From Haloarcula vallismortis ATCC 29715 (GTDB taxonomy: Archaea; Halobacteriota; Halobacteria; Halobacteriales; Haloarculaceae): a DNA stretch of 64,000 nucleotides. A model generated the notes under the pieces. It was given only the letters and a program-made list of their open reading frames with translations. It was not told where the DNA came from and did not search any database. Positions 7,847 through 17,705 of the stretch are shown here, in pieces. The position numbers and the translations under genes are program-made. Each line of letters opens with the position of its first letter. The first letter of the stretch is position 1. The stretch is taken from NCBI RefSeq assembly GCF_000337775.1, contig NZ_AOLQ01000067.1, positions 48,271 to 112,270 on the forward strand, written 5' to 3'.

Positions 7847-8332
7847 ATGACCATCAACCCGCGCGATTACGACCTCGACGAGTTACGGAAGATGGCTCGT
7901 CAGCGGGGGAACGGGATGAGCGATGAAGATGTCCCGGACCCGACGGACCTCGACATGGGGCTTGACGACTCCGATGAAGAGGTGCTTGCGGGGAGTTCGT
8001 TCCGCTCCGGGCTGTACCGCGAACTGCTGCCGTTCCTCGGCGGCGAGGCCCAGGAGAAGCCCTATCTCGAAACACTGCCCGAGACCTACGCCGCGGAGTT
8101 CGTCGTCTTCGAGTGGCTCGAGTTCCTGCTGATGCATTCCGGGTATCAGGGGGCCGACGAAGCGCTCGATTACTACTGCTCTATCGACTGGATAACCGAA
8201 GACGTGCAGGACGACCTCTCGGATTACCTGCTTGGCATCGACGAGTCCGCGACCAACGACGACAACGAACTGAGCGTCGACGACCATATGCTGAGTCTCG
8301 TCTACATCGCGAAGCTCACCGCGATGACGTAA
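7847..8332 (+). CDS. Archaellum ArlD/E (FlaD/E)-domain protein
   Basis: A 161-residue protein. Residues 71-161 match the conserved domain of archaellum accessory proteins FlaD/FlaE (ArlD/ArlE): KPYLETLPETYAAEFVVFEW, then LEFLLMHSGYQGADEALDYY, WITEDVQDDLSDYLLG and a closing helix. The first 70 residues are acidic and carry a DELRKMARQRGNG helix (residues 11-23). ArlCDE link the archaellum motor to chemotaxis signalling and to the cell pole. No archaellum structural gene (arlA/B/F-J) is nearby, so this is a stand-alone ArlE-like protein in a cluster with ParA, CheW and actin homologues. Function in polarity or motility is inferred from domain and context. Confidence 0.85.
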   Translation: MTINPRDYDLDELRKMARQRGNGMSDEDVPDPTDLDMGLDDSDEEVLAGSSFRSGLYRELLPFLGGEAQEKPYLETLPETYAAEFVVFEWLEFLLMHSGYQGADEALDYYCSIDWITEDVQDDLSDYLLGIDESATNDDNELSVDDHMLSLVYIAKLTAMT

Positions 8333-8438
8333 CGTCTGTTTTCAGCAGCAATTCTCCCGTTCAATGTCTGATACCGAGGGGGTTTCAGTATCAGCTACCC
8401 GAGGGGACAGCTATCAGTCCTGAATACTAGGGAGAGGA

Positions 8439-8446
8439 TATATATC
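8439..8446 (+). promoter_or_regulatory. TATA box for the actin-homologue gene
   Basis: ATATATAT in the context GGATATATATC, centred 29-30 nt before the ATG at 8472. It shows that the actin homologue has its own promoter, separate from the ArlE-domain gene whose stop codon is 139 bp upstream. Confidence 0.6.
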
Positions 8447-8471
8447 GGGCGGTCGACAAGGACGACCGTAT

Positions 8472-9566
8472 ATGAGTGACGAGGATGCGGACGATGACAC
8501 CGGGTCCGAATCGGACGCCGGTGTGTCGTCAGACGGCGCTGCTGCCGTTCCGGTCGGGGTCAAGCTCGGGAGCACCCGGACTGTCATTGCCCTGCCGGGC
8601 GAACACGGCACGGAGAACCGGATTATCAAGACACTGACGTGCATGGCGACGTACGAGGACGCCCTGACCGGCGAAGAGAAAATCCTCTACGGCGAGGAGG
8701 CGGCCCGCGAGTATCCTGACCGCGTCGAGTACATGCTTCGGTCGGGGCTCCCCGAGGACGCTGACCGGGCCGAGATGACCAAGACGTTCTTCGAAGCGAT
8801 CATCGACGAGCACGACATCCCGGCAAACAGCGGTGTCGTGTACGCGATCCCGACTATCGACAATCCGACCGGGCTGGAGAACCTGCAGAACGTCATCGAA
8901 AACTCCTCTATCGGGCTGGAACTTGTCGAGAGCTATCCGGAGTCGCTGTGTGGTTCCATCCCGGCCTTCGGCGACGACCTCGAAGCCATCGACGAGATCT
9001 TCGTCGCGGTCAACATGGGGTCGACGAATCTCGAAGCCTCCGCGTACCGACGGGGCGAACAGCTGTCTCCCTTCACAACGGGCGCGGTGACCGGGAACGA
9101 AGTCGACCGGATGATCGCCAACTACGTCGAGGAGGAAACGCAGGGCCGTGTCAACATCGACAACCAGACCGCCCGCGAGTACAAGGAAGAACACGCCGAC
9201 TTCGTCGATTTCGAGCCCTTTACTGACATCATCCAGCAGCCCGGCGGCGGCTCACACGAGTTCACTATCGAGCGCTCGGTGATGGACGCGGTCAACGAGT
9301 ACCTGGACGACGCCGTCGATGAACTGGCAAACACGTTCCTCCCGGAGCTGGCCAACGACTACATGAAAGTGTACCAGCTAGCACTGGACCGCCCGATTGC
9401 TATCACCGGCGGCATGGCCTGCATCCCCGGTATCGTCGACGAGTTCGAGGAGCGACTCAGCGCAGAACTGAACCGCGACATCGACGTCATCGCTGCCGAC
9501 GAACCGGACATCGCGCCGACCATCGGCGCACAGCGGATCGCGGCCCGTCTCGTCGAGACCAACTAG
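8472..9566 (+). CDS. Haloarchaeal actin-like protein (salactin/volactin type)
   Basis: A 364-residue actin-superfamily ATPase. Visible signatures are phosphate-1 loop GVKLGSTRTVIALPG (29-43), phosphate-2 loop VAVNMGSTNLEASAY (about 177-191) and the adenosine motif AITGGMACIPG (about 312-322). The first 26 residues are an acidic Ser/Asp tail. The sequence is not DnaK-like: there is no peptide-binding domain. It is of MreB/ParM size and resembles the haloarchaeal actins salactin (Halobacterium) and volactin (Haloferax), which form dynamic filaments affecting cell growth or shape. Those assignments are from memory, not a search. Neighbours encode ArlE-, ParA- and CheW-domain proteins, pointing to a role in pole or shape organisation. 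Confidence 0.82.
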   Translation: MSDEDADDDTGSESDAGVSSDGAAAVPVGVKLGSTRTVIALPGEHGTENRIIKTLTCMATYEDALTGEEKILYGEEAAREYPDRVEYMLRSGLPEDADRAEMTKTFFEAIIDEHDIPANSGVVYAIPTIDNPTGLENLQNVIENSSIGLELVESYPESLCGSIPAFGDDLEAIDEIFVAVNMGSTNLEASAYRRGEQLSPFTTGAVTGNEVDRMIANYVEEETQGRVNIDNQTAREYKEEHADFVDFEPFTDIIQQPGGGSHEFTIERSVMDAVNEYLDDAVDELANTFLPELANDYMKVYQLALDRPIAITGGMACIPGIVDEFEERLSAELNRDIDVIAADEPDIAPTIGAQRIAARLVETN

Positions 9567-9958
9567 GGATTCCGCCAGCAGTCCAGCCACCGTTCGATTC
9601 TGGGTTCGGACTGTGCCATCTTGTGACCGCGACCGGCCGAGAGCAGTTCGAATACGTCAGTATCGATTCCGAGGCCGGTCGCGTCAGTTGCGAGGTCACC
9701 ACCCCGTCGCTTCTGCGACCGGCTCCCTCCAAGACGAGTACGTGGCATGTGCGCTGCTATGGGTGCCTGAAACCTAAAGCCAAGTCAGACAGCCGTCTGC
9801 CGGCTGACGGACGAGGTGATGAGATACGCGGTCTATCGACGGCCGCGGCCTACCGGGAACGCGACAGCGTAATTCATGCGAAGATTGCAGTAATTTACTA
9901 CGCCAGTATCAGAATAGATAAGTCAAACTCAAGTCTGCAGCTGTATTCTGCCCCGATA
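9567..9958. other. 392-bp intergenic region, no firm gene
   Basis: Nothing certain is encoded here. A 61-codon minus-strand frame (9563-9748) converges on the actin gene and its second half has haloarchaeal codon use (ending in ERWLDCWRNP), but its first half does not and I recognise no family. The right third is AT-rich and contains a possible TATA element (AATAGATAA, about 9913-9921) for the gene starting at 9959. Confidence 0.4.
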
Positions 9959-11452
9959 ATGGGAAAAATTATCAAATTAAATAATTTGGAGGAGCCACCC
10001 GATATTCTCACCAGTACCGGTCCGGGCGGGCTCTTCTCGACTGGCTATCTCCACGACGAGCCAGCACTGGCAGCCGTTGATGACGACGAAACCCCACGGT
10101 TCGCTCTCACCAGCCGCAAGCACGGCGTCGAAATCGGTACGTCGAAGTCGGGTGAGACGGTGCGGCCGGGACGCAACTACCGCATGGTCGGCGTCGTGAC
10201 CGACAGGCGACTCATACTGCTGGTGGGCACCGACGACGGCGACAGGCGGTTCGCTGTCCCGCATGTCGATATCGATCAGGTCGCGGGAGACCACTCGCTG
10301 GGACACGGCCAGGTCACGTTCCGGCGGCGTGGCGGGACGGAGTGGCGGGTTCACTGTGGCAAGCAGGGAATCGTCGACCTGACCGCGTATCTCTCCCACG
10401 CGTCACAGGCGTGGGTCCGCGTCGAAAACATCATAGACGAGGTCAAACGGATGCTCGTGACGGCGACAGAAGAGCGCAATCACGGAGACTACGAGCAGGC
10501 ACTGGCGACGGTGCTGGAAGCCGAGGACCGCCTCGATGCGGCCGACGAGACGGCCACCGAGTTCGGACCGCCCGGCGGTACGAACGCGCTCGAAGGGCGT
10601 ATTACCACGGTCCGGGAGCGCCACGTTGGGACGCTCGCGGAGATCCGCCGGAGCCGCGCCCGGCGGGCGGTCGACACCGGGGAGCAGCACTGGCGGGAGA
10701 ACGAGTTCGAGGCCGCGTACGACGCCTACGACGCAGCACGGGCAGAGTACGAGGCGATCTTCTCGCTTCCGACGGAGGCCGTTCCCGACCTCACCGCCAT
10801 CCGGGCCGAACGGGACCGGCTCGATTCCGTCGTCGAAGACCTCGAACGGTCGCCGCTCCGTATTGCGGTCGAAGCTGACAACGAGGCCGTCGCGGCGGAA
10901 GACCCAGAAGCTGCCGCCGGACACTGGGCCGAGGCGCTCGAAGCCTACCGAGATGTCCTCGAACTCGACTGGGGTGCAAACGAACAGCGGTTCGCTGGCG
11001 ACTCCGAGAGGATCCGAGACCGACTGGCCACCGTTGCAGAGAATCTCGTCACTGCGCGGCGGACGGTCGCGACGGACGCGATGGAGGCAGGGGACTGGTA
11101 CGCCGACGCCAGCCAGCCTGACGCCGCATTAGCAGAGTACGAGACGGCACAGGCGGCGTTCGAAACTGCGCTGGCGGCAGCCAAGGACTGCTACCCGGAT
11201 GCCACCGATCATCTGGAAGCCGAACTCGACGCCGTCGAGCAGCGACTCTCGCGGACGGAGGCCAGACTCGACGGCGAACGCGTCGACGTGGATGAACGCT
11301 TCGACGAGACCGCGACAACGCCGGACTTGGACTTCACGGCGGCCGACAAGCACTCGCCGTCACCGGCTGACACGACCGAGCTCGCGGATATCGAGGGCCG
11401 CAATGACGGAACTGAGTCGAAAGTCGACCCGACGGGACACAACGAGTCGTAG
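9959..11452 (+). CDS. PH-like domain protein with TPR-like helical repeats
   Basis: A 497-residue cytoplasmic protein. The N-terminal ~150 residues contain a PH-like beta domain (RNYRMVGVVTDRRLILLVG, then DRRFAVPHVDIDQVAGDHS and QVTFRRRGGTEWRVHCG), a fold found in haloarchaeal and bacterial bPH proteins. Residues ~165-460 are alpha-helical repeats of TPR character with recurring A-x-x-Y/W pairs, for example GDYEQALATVLEAEDRLDAA, NEFEAAYDAYDAARAEYEAI and QPDAALAEYETAQAAFETAL. The last ~60 residues are a disordered acidic tail. The start at 9959 is preferred because upstream codons are out of character. A scaffold role is suggested by architecture only. The gene is alone, 507 bp from the actin gene. 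Confidence 0.75.
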   Translation: MGKIIKLNNLEEPPDILTSTGPGGLFSTGYLHDEPALAAVDDDETPRFALTSRKHGVEIGTSKSGETVRPGRNYRMVGVVTDRRLILLVGTDDGDRRFAVPHVDIDQVAGDHSLGHGQVTFRRRGGTEWRVHCGKQGIVDLTAYLSHASQAWVRVENIIDEVKRMLVTATEERNHGDYEQALATVLEAEDRLDAADETATEFGPPGGTNALEGRITTVRERHVGTLAEIRRSRARRAVDTGEQHWRENEFEAAYDAYDAARAEYEAIFSLPTEAVPDLTAIRAERDRLDSVVEDLERSPLRIAVEADNEAVAAEDPEAAAGHWAEALEAYRDVLELDWGANEQRFAGDSERIRDRLATVAENLVTARRTVATDAMEAGDWYADASQPDAALAEYETAQAAFETALAAAKDCYPDATDHLEAELDAVEQRLSRTEARLDGERVDVDERFDETATTPDLDFTAADKHSPSPADTTELADIEGRNDGTESKVDPTGHNES

Positions 11453-11640
11453 TCCCTACCGACATTCTGTTCCCCACCGAATTTTCTATCGGGGGCGTCA
11501 GTTCGGGCTCCGGAGAGACTGGTCAGCGGTGGCTCTCTTGCCATCGGTTGCGGCTGTTTAATCAGTACTATGTGACGAGGTACCAAAATACAGGCGTTTC
11601 AGACCGTATTACGCCCGAACCGACTATGATCAGGCGAAAG

Positions 11641-11647
11641 TTTATAT
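11641..11647 (+). promoter_or_regulatory. TATA box for small zinc-finger gene
   Basis: TTTATAT centred 30 nt before the ATG at 11674. This supports the short 44-residue form of the downstream protein and leaderless transcription, because a longer in-frame start at 11548 would lie upstream of the promoter. Confidence 0.6.
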
Positions 11648-11673
11648 CCCCTTGTGGAATATATACAATTATA

Positions 11674-11808
11674 ATGGATTGCACCAACTGTGGCACACGG
11701 ATGTCATACAACGACCAGACGACAAAGCTCACCGAGTTCGTCTGTCCCAGTTGTCACGAAACCGTCATCGACTGGAAGGCCGAGGCCCGCAACGCCCGCG
11801 TTCACTGA
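11674..11808 (+). CDS. 44-residue CxxC zinc-finger protein
   Basis: A very small protein with two cysteine knuckles, CTNC at residues 3-6 and CPSC at 24-27, giving a compact zinc ribbon, followed by a charged helix ending in His. Haloarchaea encode many such micro-zinc-fingers, some of which affect swarming, biofilm or stress adaptation; no specific role can be assigned here. The start at 11674 is set by the TATA box at 11641-11647. No operon partner: the next gene begins 232 bp downstream with its own promoter. Confidence 0.75.
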   Translation: MDCTNCGTRMSYNDQTTKLTEFVCPSCHETVIDWKAEARNARVH

Positions 11809-12012
11809 CCGGTTCTGTCCGCTTTTTGACCGATAGTCTCCCTTCAGCCACCGCTCCGGCCAGTGCCCCTTCTCAGTATTTCCGCATCCGTGTGAGCCCA
11901 TGCTGATGTTGCACGGTAAGCCGCTGATGGGCTGTTGGACGCTTCGCTGACCGAATCGGGGACAGAATCCACAAAAGCGTGCATATTCGAACAGAAACAA
12001 TTGCCGAATATT

Positions 12013-12019
12013 TTTATAT
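12013..12019 (+). promoter_or_regulatory. TATA box for the GH32 gene
   Basis: TTTATAT centred 25 nt before the ATG at 12041, within an AT-rich stretch from about 11998. A purine-rich AGGAGGGG at 12023-12030 resembles a ribosome-binding site but would lie upstream of the expected transcription start, so it is probably not used as one. Confidence 0.6.
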
Positions 12020-12034
12020 TTCAGGAGGGGATAA

Positions 12035-14152
<2,118 letters not shown>

Positions 14153-14189
14153 CCGGGTATCGCTACGCGAACGGACCGTTTCAGTGCCC

Positions 14190-15527
14190 TTACTCCGACT
14201 GCGTCCCGGTTCGCGCGCCGTAGTTGCTGGAGCCAGCAGCGTTGCTTTTCCCGCGCCGGATCAGTTCACGGTCCGTCGGCGGGAGCGTCTCGTCGTCCAG
14301 GGGTATGTGCCAGTGTCCGAGCGCCCCGATGATGCGCGTTCGGCTCCCCTCGACATCGAGTCGGAGCGTCGGGCCGAGCGAGCCGCCGAACCGGCGCATC
14401 TGTTCGGAGTCAGACAGGTGCGCAATTTCGTCCAGTGTGTCGCCGTCGAAGTCGTAGTAGTTGAAGAAGCTCTGGACCAGCACCTCTTCGCCGTGGGGAA
14501 AGGCCATCCACGAGTAGGACTGGAACGGCGCGTTCTCGGGGTTCGTGGCGACAAGTCCCGAGTCGTTCAGCGGGACGTAGTCGCCGCGGAGCTCCTCGGC
14601 GACGAAGCCATACAGCGCGTCGAACCCTTCTAGCCCCGGCGCAAAGGTGTGGAGGTGGCTGGAGATGAACAGGTAGTACAGGCCGCCCCGATACACGATG
14701 TGTGGCCGTTCGAGCTCCTGATTGACGCCCACAGCGTCTAATAGCGGGTCTTCGAGGTCCCACTCCAGCGGGTCGCCCGTCGGCGAGCGCGCGATGCCGA
14801 CGCTGCCGTTGAACTCCTGTAGCGCGGCGTCGCCACCGCAGACGTCGCTCCCTTCGGGCACCGGCGTGTTCGCCTCGAACAGGAGCCACGTCTCGCCCGT
14901 CTCGGGGTCCTCGAAGAACCACGGGTCGCGGAAGGTGTATATCATCCCGCGAGACTGGTCTTCGCGCTCGTAGCGGTCGCCGTCGGGCTGGAGCAGTTCG
15001 TGGTGGGTCCACGGCCCCGAGAGCTCGAACCCGTCGGCCGTCTCAATGCGCCCGCCGCCCGCGCCGACAATTCGCTGCGTATAGGTCAGGTCTTCGGCGC
15101 CCTCCTCGCCAGCTGCGGTGTAAAAGAGATAGACGCTGCCGTCGTCGTCGTACAGCGCCGAGCCGGCCCACTGACGCTGGCCCAGGGCGTCCTCGAACAC
15201 CGGGCCGGCGCTGTGCCAGTTCCGGCCGTCGTCGGAGTAGAAACAGCGGATGGTCGCCACGTCGTGGCGTTTGCCGGGCAGCAGGTCCGACGGGGCGGTC
15301 AGCGAGAAACAGACCCGGTAGCCGTCGACTGTCGCCAGTGTGCCGTCACGGTTCCGGAGGAACCAGGTATCCCAGATATGGACCTCCGGAATCTGTTCAG
15401 TGGCGGGCGGGTAGACGATGGGGGCGACGGTGTCGTCGGTCCGCTCGATCCGACTCGCCTGCTCGCGTGTCCACCCGGCGCGTCCTCTCGTCCCGGGACG
15501 ACTCTCGCCGAGCGCCTCGTTTGTCAT
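14190..15527 (-). CDS. GH68 fructansucrase (levansucrase/inulosucrase)
   Basis: A 445-residue glycoside hydrolase family 68 enzyme that transfers fructose from sucrose to a growing fructan chain. The catalytic triad is visible: nucleophile D53 in HIWDTWFL, stabiliser D201 in FRDPWFFED and acid/base E273 in QELERPHIVY. Other family blocks are QWAGSALYDDDGSVYLFYT and FNGSVGIARS. The start at 15527 is fixed by a TATA box 28 nt upstream; the longer frame would begin inside the promoter spacer. The N-terminus (TNEALGESRPGTRGRAGWTR) has no Sec or Tat signal. Levan versus inulin product cannot be told. It faces the GH32 hydrolase gene, with 37 bp between stops, making a synthesis/degradation pair. 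Confidence 0.93.
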   Translation of the reverse strand: MTNEALGESRPGTRGRAGWTREQASRIERTDDTVAPIVYPPATEQIPEVHIWDTWFLRNRDGTLATVDGYRVCFSLTAPSDLLPGKRHDVATIRCFYSDDGRNWHSAGPVFEDALGQRQWAGSALYDDDGSVYLFYTAAGEEGAEDLTYTQRIVGAGGGRIETADGFELSGPWTHHELLQPDGDRYEREDQSRGMIYTFRDPWFFEDPETGETWLLFEANTPVPEGSDVCGGDAALQEFNGSVGIARSPTGDPLEWDLEDPLLDAVGVNQELERPHIVYRGGLYYLFISSHLHTFAPGLEGFDALYGFVAEELRGDYVPLNDSGLVATNPENAPFQSYSWMAFPHGEEVLVQSFFNYYDFDGDTLDEIAHLSDSEQMRRFGGSLGPTLRLDVEGSRTRIIGALGHWHIPLDDETLPPTDRELIRRGKSNAAGSSNYGARTGTQSE

Positions 15528-15551
15528 ACCCCACGTTGGGCCGACCACGGC

Positions 15552-15558
15552 TATAAAT
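15552..15558 (-). promoter_or_regulatory. TATA box for the fructansucrase gene
   Basis: On the minus strand ATTTATA (plus TATAAAT), centred 28 nt before the start at 15527. It implies a leaderless mRNA and supports the MTNEAL start. Confidence 0.65.
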
Positions 15559-15671
15559 GTTTTCAGGCGGGTACTACAGGTGTTGTATGAAAGATATGCA
15601 ATATGACAGCACCGGGGCGGCGCTAGCAGAGAAAACTGATAGTACGTAATTAAGAGGAGCCGATCAGCGCG

Positions 15672-15899
15672 TTACTCGCCCGAGTCCTCACTCCCGCTGA
15701 CGCCCTCTGGGCCGGTGATATCGAGCGGCCGGACCCACTCGTACCAGATGAAGACGACGCCGAGGCCGTACCCCAGCGCCCAGGTGGCGCTCCCGACCCA
15801 GGGGTAGCCGAGTGTGCTGAATCCCCAGTTTGCGAGGCCCGGGAGAATGATTGCAGCGAGGACCGTCAGCGCCAACAGTATCGCGTCCTGATTGTTCAC
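15672..15899 (-). CDS. Small membrane protein of unknown function
   Basis: About 75 residues if read from the GTG at 15897-15899 (NNQDAILLALTVL...); an upstream ATG at 15953 would add 18 polar residues with little support. Two hydrophobic segments (DAILLALTVLAAIILPGLA and an aromatic GYGLGVVFIWYEWV) indicate a two-helix membrane protein, followed by a short acidic tail. I recognise no named family, although the pattern is common in haloarchaea. It is divergent from the squalene synthase gene; the two share a ~140-bp promoter region. Confidence 0.6.
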   Translation of the reverse strand: MNNQDAILLALTVLAAIILPGLANWGFSTLGYPWVGSATWALGYGLGVVFIWYEWVRPLDITGPEGVSGSEDSGE

Positions 15900-16013
15900 G
15901 ATTGTGCCCTCCCGGTTGCTGTGCCGTTCATACCGTAAACAGGGCTCGGACACTCCTGAGTCTGTCGGAACACCGAATCGCGACCGGGACGGAACTGACG
16001 CCGTAGCCGTCCC

Positions 16014-16022
16014 ATTTTTATC
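16014..16022 (+). promoter_or_regulatory. TATA box for squalene synthase gene
   Basis: ATTTTTATC centred 24 nt before the ATG at 16042, used here to choose the leaderless start over the much longer upstream frame. Confidence 0.55.
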
Positions 16023-16041
16023 ATCGTATGCCCTACCCCGG

Positions 16042-17097
16042 ATGTCGGGAATGTCTCAGAACCACACAGACCGGTCGTCTTCGGAAGACATCGAGTGGTG
16101 CTACGATGCCGTCCATCGTGTGTCGCGGACGTTTAGTCTCACAATTTCGGAACTCAACGAACCGATGGCCCGGGACATCTGCCTGGGCTATCTCCTTTGT
16201 CGTGTGGCTGACACTATCGAGGACGCCGGTCATCTCCCTCCAGCGGTACAGGCCGACCTCCTACAGACGTACAGCCGCTCGCTCGAACCGTCGAGCGGGA
16301 CGACCGTCTCGTCGTTTCACAACGCCGTCGAAGAGTGGATCCCCACGACGACGAACGCCGACTGGGAAGTCGTCGAGAACGCGGGCCGCATCGTCGACGT
16401 GTTTCATACGCTCGAGGACCACTCCACGCGGACCATCCGCGGGCCGGTCCGGGAACTCGTCGACGGAATGGCGATGTTCGTCGACCGCTACGCCGAGGCC
16501 GGCGGGCTTCGGATCAAGACTCTCGACGAACTCGAAGAGTACTGCTGGTACGCCGCCGGCACCGTCGGCACGCTGGTGACCGGACTGGTTTCTCACGAAG
16601 CCACCGACGAGCAGATCGCCCAGATGGAGGAAAACGCCCGTTCCTTTGCGCTCCTGCTCCAGCTCGTCAACGTCGCCAAGGACGCTGCGACGGACATGGA
16701 GGAAGAGAACAACGTCTACCTCCCACTGGAGTTGCTCCACGAGCAGGGTCTTGACCACAGCGACGTGAGCAACACTGACAACGTCGACTCGCTGGTCCCC
16801 GTCATCGAGCAGGTAACCGAGCGAGCGGAGGGCTACCTCGACGACGCGCAGGCGTGGCTCGAAGCCATGCCCGAAACTCGCGGCAACACCCTCTCCGCGT
16901 GGGCGATTCCGTTCCTGCTTGCCGTCGGAACGATCCGGGAACTCCGCGAGCGGCCCGCCGATGTTATCGAGCAGGGCAACGTCAAGATCTCCCGCGAGGA
17001 GGTCCACTCCGTGACACAGCAGTTCGGGGGCGACGGCGACCCGTCAATCGGGGAGCTACGGGCCAAAATCCGCCAGCAGCCGCTCCACCAGTACTGA
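16042..17097 (+). CDS. Squalene/phytoene synthase family protein, probably squalene synthase
   Basis: A 351-residue head-to-head prenyl synthase. The first aspartate-rich motif is ADTIEDAG (D57-D61) and the second NVAKDAATDMEEE (N210, D214, D218); both bind Mg-diphosphate. The blocks SRTFSLTISEL, YCWYAAGTVGTLVTGLV and NNVYLPLELL are family-typical. The YCWYAAGTVG form and the length favour squalene synthase (two farnesyl diphosphates to squalene) over phytoene synthase, but without the squalene synthase C-terminal anchor. Squalene and derivatives are major neutral lipids of haloarchaeal membranes. A second start at 16051 is possible. No carotenoid genes are adjacent. Confidence 0.85.
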   Translation: MSGMSQNHTDRSSSEDIEWCYDAVHRVSRTFSLTISELNEPMARDICLGYLLCRVADTIEDAGHLPPAVQADLLQTYSRSLEPSSGTTVSSFHNAVEEWIPTTTNADWEVVENAGRIVDVFHTLEDHSTRTIRGPVRELVDGMAMFVDRYAEAGGLRIKTLDELEEYCWYAAGTVGTLVTGLVSHEATDEQIAQMEENARSFALLLQLVNVAKDAATDMEEENNVYLPLELLHEQGLDHSDVSNTDNVDSLVPVIEQVTERAEGYLDDAQAWLEAMPETRGNTLSAWAIPFLLAVGTIRELRERPADVIEQGNVKISREEVHSVTQQFGGDGDPSIGELRAKIRQQPLHQY

Positions 17098-17155
17098 CGA
17101 CCAGCAGAGACATTCCTCCTTTCGAGGCTCGTTGCACCGGTCACGCGAGCGCCGA

Positions 17156-17599
17156 TTACTCTGGGGTCCGTCTGTCGTACTGCTGCACGAGCTCGCGGAG
17201 CCACCAGAGCTTCAGTCCGACCATCGCCAGCGTGGCAGCTGCGGTGCTGACCGGCCGGCGACGCCAGGCGGCATACAGCGCGAGAGCCGACGCCAGTGCA
17301 CCGCCGGTGTTACAGATATTCGGATAGTCGAGGCCCATCGTACCGTTGTCCTGTTTCGCAAGCCACCATCGCTCTGCGAGGACGGCGCGAGTCATCCAGG
17401 CATCCTCGGTGGCCGGCGGTGCGAACAGAATTGGATTGATAGCTGTCCACAGCAACGCTACAGTCAAGAGCCGCCAGCGACGCTGATACACTGCATACAC
17501 GATGACAGCCCCGGTCGGTACCCGTGACCAGCCGCTCTTGGGGTTGGAATGCCGGGCCCAGAACCAGTCCTGCACGCTGTCTGGTAGTGGAGCTGTCAT
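17156..17599 (-). CDS. Membrane protein, DUF6653-like
   Basis: A 147-residue protein that I associate with the DUF6653 family: an N-terminal WFWARHSNPKSGWSRVPTG block, three or four hydrophobic helices (GAVIVYAVY, LLTVALLWTAINPILFAPP, ALASALALYAAW, AATLAMVGLKLWWL) and the conserved DAWMTRAVLAERWW loop. No function is known. It is transcribed toward the squalene synthase gene; a TATA-like element (TTATTATG on the minus strand, about 17621-17628) lies upstream. Family naming is from memory. Confidence 0.65.
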   Translation of the reverse strand: MTAPLPDSVQDWFWARHSNPKSGWSRVPTGAVIVYAVYQRRWRLLTVALLWTAINPILFAPPATEDAWMTRAVLAERWWLAKQDNGTMGLDYPNICNTGGALASALALYAAWRRRPVSTAAATLAMVGLKLWWLRELVQQYDRRTPE

Positions 17600-17705
17600 A
17601 TATTCTCCTTATCGTGTCACATAATAACATTACTGCCAGTGTGTTCCAGAACAGAGGCCCCGAACGGGTCAGAACACTCATGTCTGCCCTGTGTGAACGC
17701 CGCCT

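Noticed and set aside
9623..9958. In-frame extension of the PH/TPR gene upstream to 9623
   Set aside because: The added 112 residues lack haloarchaeal composition and include the AT-rich promoter tract; the ATG at 9959 is preferred.
12023..12030. AGGAGGGG as a Shine-Dalgarno site for the GH32 gene
   Set aside because: The TATA box at 12013-12019 places the transcript start near 12040, so this sequence is probably not in the mRNA.
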